The position numbers and the translations under genes were made by a program. The notes beneath the pieces are model-generated. The model was not told the origin of the DNA. It saw nothing but the letters and a program-made list of their open reading frames with translations, and ran no database searches. Below are positions 45,535-64,000 of a stretch of DNA of 64,000 nt, piece by piece. Location of the stretch: contig OY986973.1 in NCBI GenBank assembly GCA_963920575.1, positions 22,363,851 to 22,427,850 on the forward strand, read 5' to 3'. The DNA comes from Narthecium ossifragum (lineage: Eukaryota > Streptophyta > Magnoliopsida > Dioscoreales > Nartheciaceae). How positions within the stretch are numbered: the stretch's first letter is position 1; each line of letters opens with the position of its first letter.

Positions 45535-46079
45535 ACTGCGACGTGTAATCCATAACAATGGCATCTCCAACACCACTGTCAGTAGTGGAAGCATAGTCAT
45601 GTCATCATAACACAATCAATATCACAATTATGCTGATTTCGGTCATTAAAAAACCGATAAATTCCGCATAGTTCACTTTTATCAAACCGCAAAGTAGAAC
45701 CAAATTTCGGCTATATGAAACCGAATATAAGAAAAATTTGCGATTATAAGTAACCGAAATACAATGTTCGGCTTTATTTAACCGAACTTCGTGTAACATA
45801 TCAGTTGCGAAAAGCCGATAAATATAAAGTTGCCGGTTTTTCGGGACCGATAAGTACCAACTTGTTCGGCTACGTAAAGCCGATACCTAAAACAAGGATC
45901 GGTCTGGTTTGACCGATCAAGACGTGATCCTTCCGGTAAAAAAAAGGGCAAAAAACACGTAGAAGAGAGAAACATGATACCTTTAGATGGCTCGGCATTT
46001 CGCTCCTGTGTTCTGGGGCGTGTTCGGGGGATGATTGGTCTTCTGATTCCAAATCCATCTTCAATTCAAACCCCGTCAC
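45535..46079 (-). pseudogene. MULE gene piece: N-terminal exons
   Basis: A likely first exon (46079 or 46058 to 45981) encodes MDLESEDQSSPEHAPEHRSEMPSHLK and ends at GT. A second small open piece at about 45590-45535 encodes DYASTTDSGVGDAIVMDYTSQFMTNM followed by GTATGC. The link to the FAR1-like region is by position and strand. Acceptor sites are weak or lost. Confidence 0.5.
45637..45918. repeat. Array of ~9 degenerate hairpin units
   Basis: Units of the form TTCGG(Y)-8/9 bases-(R)CCGAA recur about every 30 bp. Examples are TTCGGTCATTAAAAAACCGA, TTCGGCTTTATTTAACCGAA and TCGGTCTGGTTTGACCGA. Arm sequences are conserved while loops vary. The array lies between the first two putative exons of the MULE gene. 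Confidence 0.7.
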
Positions 46080-46619
46080 CGCGAGTGTTGCAAAGAATAC
46101 TGAACTATATGTTTGTAGCTATGGAATGCGTCCTCCTGTTGCGTTCGGAGTGCTGCATGTGCTTCGGTTCGAGGCAGAAGACGGAGACAGTTTGGTGAGG
46201 ACCGCCGTCGGAGACATTGAGTGAAGACGGAGACGATGGCAGTGTGTTGTTGTGAGGAAGGAAGGAAGAGATAAGAGAGATGAAGATGTGGTGCACATAG
46301 TAGTGTTAATAAGTTTAGTTAATTAGCTTGAATAGGCTAGTAGGTTTAGTTAAACGAGGGTGTTAATCGAGGGTAGTTTGGTCAACTCACGTTAGGGGTA
46401 TATTGGGTAATAAAATTAAGTATTTTATGCGGTGCACTTATAAGAAGTGGTGGAGCATATAAAACCACCCTATCTTTGTTTGTTTTTTTGCATGACTGGA
46501 CCTAAAAACACATTTTTATTTCAAAATTACCCATGGATGTCCCCATGGCATGAGCCATGTTATGTCATGCCGCATGACGTGGTATGGTGATGTGGCATGG
46601 GTCATGCACACACAGACCC
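46080..46619. other. Flank of the MULE gene, no gene seen
   Basis: GC-rich, purine-rich sequence at 46130-46290 could be leader or promoter of the MULE gene. The segment near 46370-46480 (GGGTATATTGGGTAATAAAATTAAG) has the look of a MULE end but no matching partner was found. Confidence 0.3.
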
Positions 46620-46819
46620 NNNNNNNNNNNNNNNNNNNNNNNNNNNNNNNNNNNNNNNNNNNNNNNNNNNNNNNNNNNNNNNNNNNNNNNNNNNNNNNNN
46701 NNNNNNNNNNNNNNNNNNNNNNNNNNNNNNNNNNNNNNNNNNNNNNNNNNNNNNNNNNNNNNNNNNNNNNNNNNNNNNNNNNNNNNNNNNNNNNNNNNNN
46801 NNNNNNNNNNNNNNNNNNN
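46620..46819. other. Assembly gap (200 N)
   Basis: A run of exactly 200 N, probably a placeholder length. Both sides carry similar sequence (GTTTTTTTGCA, then CCATGG, then CATGACGTG), so the gap sits inside a direct repeat. Open frames crossing it are artefacts. Confidence 0.98.
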
Positions 46820-48228
46820 GGTTCGTGTGATGAATTTTTCATTGTTTTAGCTCTCATAGTTCACTTTTTTCATTTTAGGACCCCCAATCTTGTTTTTTTG
46901 CAAAACAGGGCCCCAGAGCTGCTCAATCTCCAAAATGTCCATGGCTTAATGCCATGTCACATGACGTGATACAGTGACTGATGAGTCATGAAATATGGAC
47001 AATTCACCCATTTAACTTGGTTTTATCAACTCTCAATAATGTATTTCTAATAAATTTCATAATATTTTAGGTACAAGAGCTTACAATGGAAGTTGTGTCG
47101 ATTATGAGCCTAAAAGAAGTCATTTGTGCACATTTTGGACAGTTTGGATGGATCCCGACTTGGTCCGGAATCGATAGTATATACTTGGGATCGATTCCAA
47201 TCATTTTTGTTGACATTCTGCTAGTTGGGATCAATCCATAACCAGTCTGGATCTGTTGACACCGATTTTGGCAAGACTATTTATGTAGCAATTTTGATCA
47301 TATAGCGCATACCCTCGGTATGTTTGAGCCAAAACAACTTTAAATAGACTCAAATAAGCTTAAAACATTAAAACATATTTTAAATGCCTTATAAATGTTT
47401 TTGCTGATTTTGATGGCATCCTGCACGAACCAGTGGAACTGGGGCATTTGGGTAATTTCACTCGCCTAAGAGCATATCGGGAATTCGGGGCAAAATACAT
47501 ACCGGACTTCCTATTACATCCCACAATGACCCTGCATAGGTTTGACGACATCCTAAATAAGCTATATGAATGTAGAGGTATCATGATAAATTCCACACAT
47601 AAAGAGACATGCTAGAAACTCAAATGAAAATGCATAATTAGATTCCCTAATTATCACCAAATATGATTGGGTGCATGGTCATATGTCTTAATGTCTTATA
47701 CGAAGGATCCATATTCTTCTAAAACAAGAGATGCTCTTTTAATCCATGATCCATGATCCATGATCCATGATCCCTGATCCCATTCCATATAAATGGAATG
47801 CATAGGGACCCTCATGCCTATAAATAGAGGGGGGTGTGGGATGAGAAGGAAAACGTGAGGCTCTTGGAAGTGCTGGGAGGCTGCGAGAGACGCCCGGAGA
47901 GAAAGATGGCAAAGTTCTGCCCTCACGTCGGAGATGCAAAGACCTTGGAGGTTTAAAGACGGTGAGGCCCTGTTGATGCTTTAAAGCTGTGCACCATCGG
48001 ACGACGCCGATCTCGCCGACGTAGCCGGAACCCATACAAAGCTTGAGGTGCTGGTTGCAGACATCAAGAAGCCAAAGATCTAAAAGAGAGAGGAATCGTA
48101 GGAGAAGGGCGCGCATATAACTGGCGTTTCTCAAGTTCTACCGAGACGCTGAAACCAAAATGCATAATTAGATTCCCGATTTGAGTGCCGCACGGTCCCG
48201 ATTTGGGCGAAACTAAAGGTCTGTGACA
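46820..48228. other. Intergenic stretch left of small gene copy 2
   Basis: No coding region is supported. Features are a (ATCCATG)n microsatellite at about 47742-47775, a TATA-like CCTATAAATAGAGG at about 47816, and a GC-richer leader-like stretch at 47870-48060. A 21-bp direct repeat starting AAAATGCATAAT (about 47630 and 48159) brackets about 510 bp that include this TATA region. Confidence 0.6.
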
Positions 48229-48290
48229 CACCGCTCTTCTCCCATAACTCATTTTGTTGGAGAAATTTAGGGTTAAGAAAGAGAGCGAGA

Positions 48291-50158
48291 ATGCCACTGA
48301 CAGGCTTAATATCGAAATACACTGCGTGGCGCCGCAGTGTATATCGCCGCAAAGTGCGCGATGGCTGGAAAATGGTCAAGGCGTTAACTATCCCCGGACA
48401 GCGGGTGCTCTTTCCCACCGCGTAAGTCCATGACCGCATCTCCTCTCGTCTAGTCCTCCGATTTCACCGACTTTTCCCGTAAAAGCTTTGATTTTTCGAG
48501 CTATGTTACTTTTGGGTTTTGGATACAATGAAGAATACTCGATTAGATATGAAGAAGTAGATTGATCTTATTTTTATATCATCCATAGGCTGGCCGGCTA
48601 AAGCTGGAAGTCTATTTTGATCTCAAGTATCCAATATGTCATTTTTTAGGCCGGGGGCACTATAAGATTGTGTATTCTTGGTTTCAGTATTCTCATGCAC
48701 TGTGATCCTTTTTTGATGCGGTATGCGGTATGCTCTATCTAGATGCCAATCGGCATGCATGGATCCCTGTGTCTTTGTGGCTTTATTTTGCGGCTTAATT
48801 AGATCCGTGATAGTTGTAGCAAATTCCAATCTGAACCCTAAGCTCTTGATTATCAAGATTGCATATGTGAATCTGAGAATTTTAGCTCTAGAAAGCATTC
48901 ATTGGAGATCATAATCGTACTTATGATCCAAAAGGTTCCCAGTAATTTATTAATGTTTGGCTGTAGTGCACCACTGGAATTAAGGATGACACTGTGAGCA
49001 GTACAGACACATCTATGTACTTATAGTGGGTTTTGCTAACCTCAAATCTGCATTTCTTTTTTGTTTTTCAGTTTGAGAATTTCAAGTTAATTTATGCGAG
49101 TTCATGAAAACCTTCTATCAATGTTTAAAATCGTGTTTTCCGTCTAGCTAGCTGCATGTAGCATATGTTTGTGATGGTTCAAAGGTTGTAAGAATACTGC
49201 ATTCCCTGAGACTATGGATTGAATGCTCAATTTAGGGGGCAGAAAGCTGGAAGGGTGAGCTTCTCACAATGCCCCATCGCTTGTAAACAGAAAGTATATA
49301 TGTTAAACTTTGATTTCACTGCTCCACCAATGGGTAGGGTTTCGGCAATATATTCACTTGTCAACTTGATGCTCCTTGTTCTAAATAATAAGGAGATAGT
49401 AGAATTTTCAATTGTCTCACCGAACAAGCTAGCTAATAACAAGCAAGGATGAGCCTAATCCATGATCCAGTACGAAATTTTTAGATTTGGAATATCTTAA
49501 ATAATCTTATTTTAATATTTTAAAGATTTTGTAACCATTTCCCTTTTCCCATATGAATTTTATTTTATTCTAAGCAGTTGGATCCTTAGATCAACGGCTG
49601 AGATACCATAACCAACTATTTAACACTGTCTTTAGGTAGCCTAAGTTTCAAAGCCTAACCTGGCTCTCCCCTCATCACCCAATCGAAATTGTTATGGCAA
49701 CACTTTAATTCTACCATAATTTGGCTAGGCACTAGTCGAAATAATTATGGTTTTATTGGTCACACATCCTCTTAGCATGGTTTTATTCAGTACTTTGGCC
49801 TAGGCACTAATCGAAATAGTTATGGCAACGCTTTCTACAATAACTTCATCAGTTGTCATTGTACAGTTGTTGAAAGCCTGACCAGACTTTGGGCGAGTTT
49901 TTTTTTCTTTTATCAGCTGCCATGTTGTTTTTGCTATGCATTCTAGCGCATGTTTTACTGCTCCCACTGATTGTGGAAGTTATGTTTGTGAAATGAGTAA
50001 CTTGGCATATACCTTCCAGGTTTGACTATTCTGCATGGAAATCAGATCCGCAGCCTCTAAAAGAAACTTTTAAGGAGGAGGATCATGAATTGTATTTCAA
50101 CGATGGAAGGAAGATAGTGCAGGTGGTCTTTCCAAGGGAGATACATCCTGACTTTTGA
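48291..50158 (+). CDS. Small conserved-looking protein of unknown function (89 aa)
   Basis: Exon 1 is 48291-48421 with donor GTAAGT at 48422. Exon 2 is 50020-50158 after TTCCAG, joined in phase. The product begins MPLTGLISKYTAWRRSVYRRKVRDGWKM, very basic and rich in Arg/Tyr/Trp. It continues VLFPTAFDYSAWKSDPQPLKETF and ends GRKIVQVVFPREIHPDF. No membrane segment or known motif is visible. The strongly basic start could direct it to mitochondria or to nucleic acid, but this is a guess. The reading frame is intact, unlike the copy at 11427-15853. Further small exons in the 1.6-kb intron cannot be excluded. It lies tail-to-tail with BIG, about 1.5 kb away. Its 5' flank beyond 48229 is unrelated to that of the other copy. 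Confidence 0.65.
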
Positions 50159-51622
50159 CTTATGGAACAGTAAATTATGTTTCAAGTGCCGCATGCGAAT
50201 ACTTTGTGAATGCCCAAAAGACATAGCTTGTTTCCTTTGTTCTTTGAAGAGTTATAAGGACTGTCAGTTTCAAATGCTGGACGGAAACTCTTCTTTTTTG
50301 CAGCCCTTTCTTCTCTTCTATAATTTTTGTGATCTCGCTGTCTATTAATTCCACAAGGAAGCATACAGAACTTGATGTTATTGGATTTGTTGTGCTGTGA
50401 TTTCTCCATTGTTTCCCTAAGCTACTTGTAGGAACAAGATCAAGCTACTTGTAGCAACGCTGTCTGCTGCAATCTCCCCAGCTTCGCCCTTAGGACATTC
50501 ATACGCATCATCCCTCCCCTGTGCTCAGTCAAGACGCCAAATCAAACAAATTTACAGGTTAATTAGTGCCTCTTTATGAATCAGGAGTTTATCGGAGTTC
50601 TCCCCCACAAACAAAGTTAGCTTTTATATGTAAAAAAATTATTCTCATTCCAAACTTGTTGTGATTTTTACGAGTTAAATTCTACCGTGTCTATCCAAAT
50701 ATAAATTTAATTATCACTCCTGTAAAATTTACTCCTATAATGTGTCACCCTTAAATAATGGTACACCGTACACACGCTGTACCAAAGGGGCTCTCTGATC
50801 GTCCGAAAGCATGCATCTATTTGGCCTCTCTGTGTGTCAGTCTTGGGAAGCTGTCTTCGGGTCGGATCCTACATGGATCCGGATCCGGATCCGATATGGC
50901 TTCGAGCAAGAGATAGAAATCCAAAACTGGCACCGTGATTCCGAGCGTCAGATCATTCACTGCATTCCTTTGAGGCCACATAAACTCGCTCCTTTCTGTC
51001 AGCTTAAAGCACTACTCTTACCACCTTACAAAGAGATTATCAGTAAATTGATAACTATCCTTGCTAAACAATCTGGACTTTTCTGTCTGATGAGTTGAGC
51101 TTGGAGGCTGAAGAACTACAAAGTGACTAATCTAGAATGCTCGAAATGAGTTTTCCGAGATTTTGGCAAGTAGATTGGATTAGCCCTTATCAGAGAAGTT
51201 CACACACAAACATAGAGAATCCAGAAAGTTTCACCTCAACTGGTGCAAGAAAACGAGAATAATAGCGTTGTTCAAGGTAACATCAATCAACCAATTAAGT
51301 CCCGAATGGCTGGTTCCACAAGAATGATGGTATGCACGTTGTAGAGTAATCCAAAGGCGCCAAAGTGAACATCATAGCCAAATGGAGATAAGAGTCATAC
51401 ATGAACCCCTGCTGGAATCATACGGCCAGACAAAAAAGGGAACGTAGGCGATTCTCGGATCTTTTATATTCTATGACATGATTGATACAAGCACAACCTT
51501 TCACACATTTCTCTACATACAAAACACGAAAATGTTCATGCCCCGCATACACACTGAAAATATGACAAATACAACATCTGTACATCACTACAAAGTTTCC
51601 CCCGTACCCTCGACATATTTCC
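50159..51622. other. Intergenic DNA between small gene copy 2 and BIG
   Basis: Convergent 3' ends. It holds the GGATCC-rich patch near 50867-50895 (three linked GGATCC words) and the BIG 3' UTR at about 51200-51622. A ~300-bp stretch near 50370-50650 is not found in copy 1. No other gene is seen. Confidence 0.7.
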
Positions 51623-63936
<12,314 letters not shown>

Positions 63937-64000
63937 CTAAAATACAACACCATGTCAAAATTAGTACCACAAAACATAAGCAATATGCACCATATAAACA

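Larger units (their letters stand above)
17573..46079 (-). pseudogene. MULE transposase gene with OTU-like tail, split by solo LTRs
   Basis: The gene reads right to left. A first exon lies at 46079-45981 (acidic, ending PSHLK and GT) and a small exon at about 45590-45535. The FAR1-like DNA-binding region follows at about 45425-45170, then linker 45036-44947. The first DDE Asp is in MDCTYKT (40700-40474), and the second Asp (TDRDLGLM) and the Glu (NRVESAH) are in 37827-37119. The SWIM finger is at 34394-34014 and the C-terminal tail at 17972-17573. The gaps between pieces are four solo LTRs, each with a 5-bp target duplication. The tail has SYLSQFSEGLGPYIQHVRDVKADGN, the start of the OTU-like cysteine-protease domain found in some plant MULE proteins, and breaks just before the expected Cys. 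A frameshift near 45175, a stop after EYM at about 34176 and a Cys-to-Tyr change in the SWIM motif show it is dead. Target-site ends of the original element are not clear. Confidence 0.85.

Noticed and set aside
46516..46969. Open frames spanning the run of N
   Set aside because: They exist only because unknown bases were translated as X.
47360..47596. Open frame of 78 codons on the minus strand
   Set aside because: No domain, no splice context and no similarity that I recognise. Composition matches the surrounding intergenic DNA.

Overview
The window is nuclear DNA from a flowering plant. It has long GT-AG introns, a plant BIG gene, a plant mitochondrial acyl carrier protein gene, and dense LTR, MULE, hAT and LINE-type elements. 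GC-rich captured gene fragments hint at a monocot, but nothing here fixes the species. A 200-base run of N marks an assembly gap at 46620-46819.

Three kinds of host gene are present. (1) The last ten coding exons of BIG, the giant UBR4-type E3 ligase of auxin transport and light signalling, lie on the minus strand at 51623-63936 and encode about 2900 residues. The gene's 5' part lies beyond the right edge. (2) A two-exon gene for a mitochondrial acyl carrier protein of the mtACP3 type lies on the minus strand at 9133-10721. (3) A small two-exon gene of unknown function is present twice on the plus strand. One copy (48291-50158, 89 aa) looks intact. The other (11427-15853) has a shortened first exon, an internal repeat in its last exon, an early stop, and two transposons in its intron.

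The two small-gene copies belong to a duplicated block. Positions 48229-52006 carry the small gene followed tail-to-tail by the 3' end of BIG. Positions 11367-17512 carry the same pair, but BIG is cut off inside its last exon. Part of the same flank appears a third time at 308-525. The cut BIG end is joined at 17513-17573 by scrambled filler to the tail of a broken MULE transposase gene.

The centre (about 17.5-46.1 kb) is one old MULE transposase gene on the minus strand, with a FAR1-like domain, a DDE core, a SWIM finger and the start of an OTU-like tail. It has been split by four solo LTRs of one family, each with its own 5-bp target duplication. One solo LTR was later hit by a full-length Athila-type Ty3 retrotransposon (20214-33600), which was itself hit by a fifth solo LTR (23587-26011). 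Another solo LTR was hit by an Athila-like solo LTR (41076-42748). Exact target duplications give the order of events.

The left 8.6 kb is a mosaic. It holds a MITE-like element, a duplicated unidentified 3' gene fragment, a 1.1-kb foldback palindrome, and a LINE ORF1 remnant without ORF2. The intron of the damaged small gene holds a Pack-MULE carrying pieces of a PP2C gene and a root-cap/LEA-type gene in opposite orientations, and a non-autonomous hAT element.
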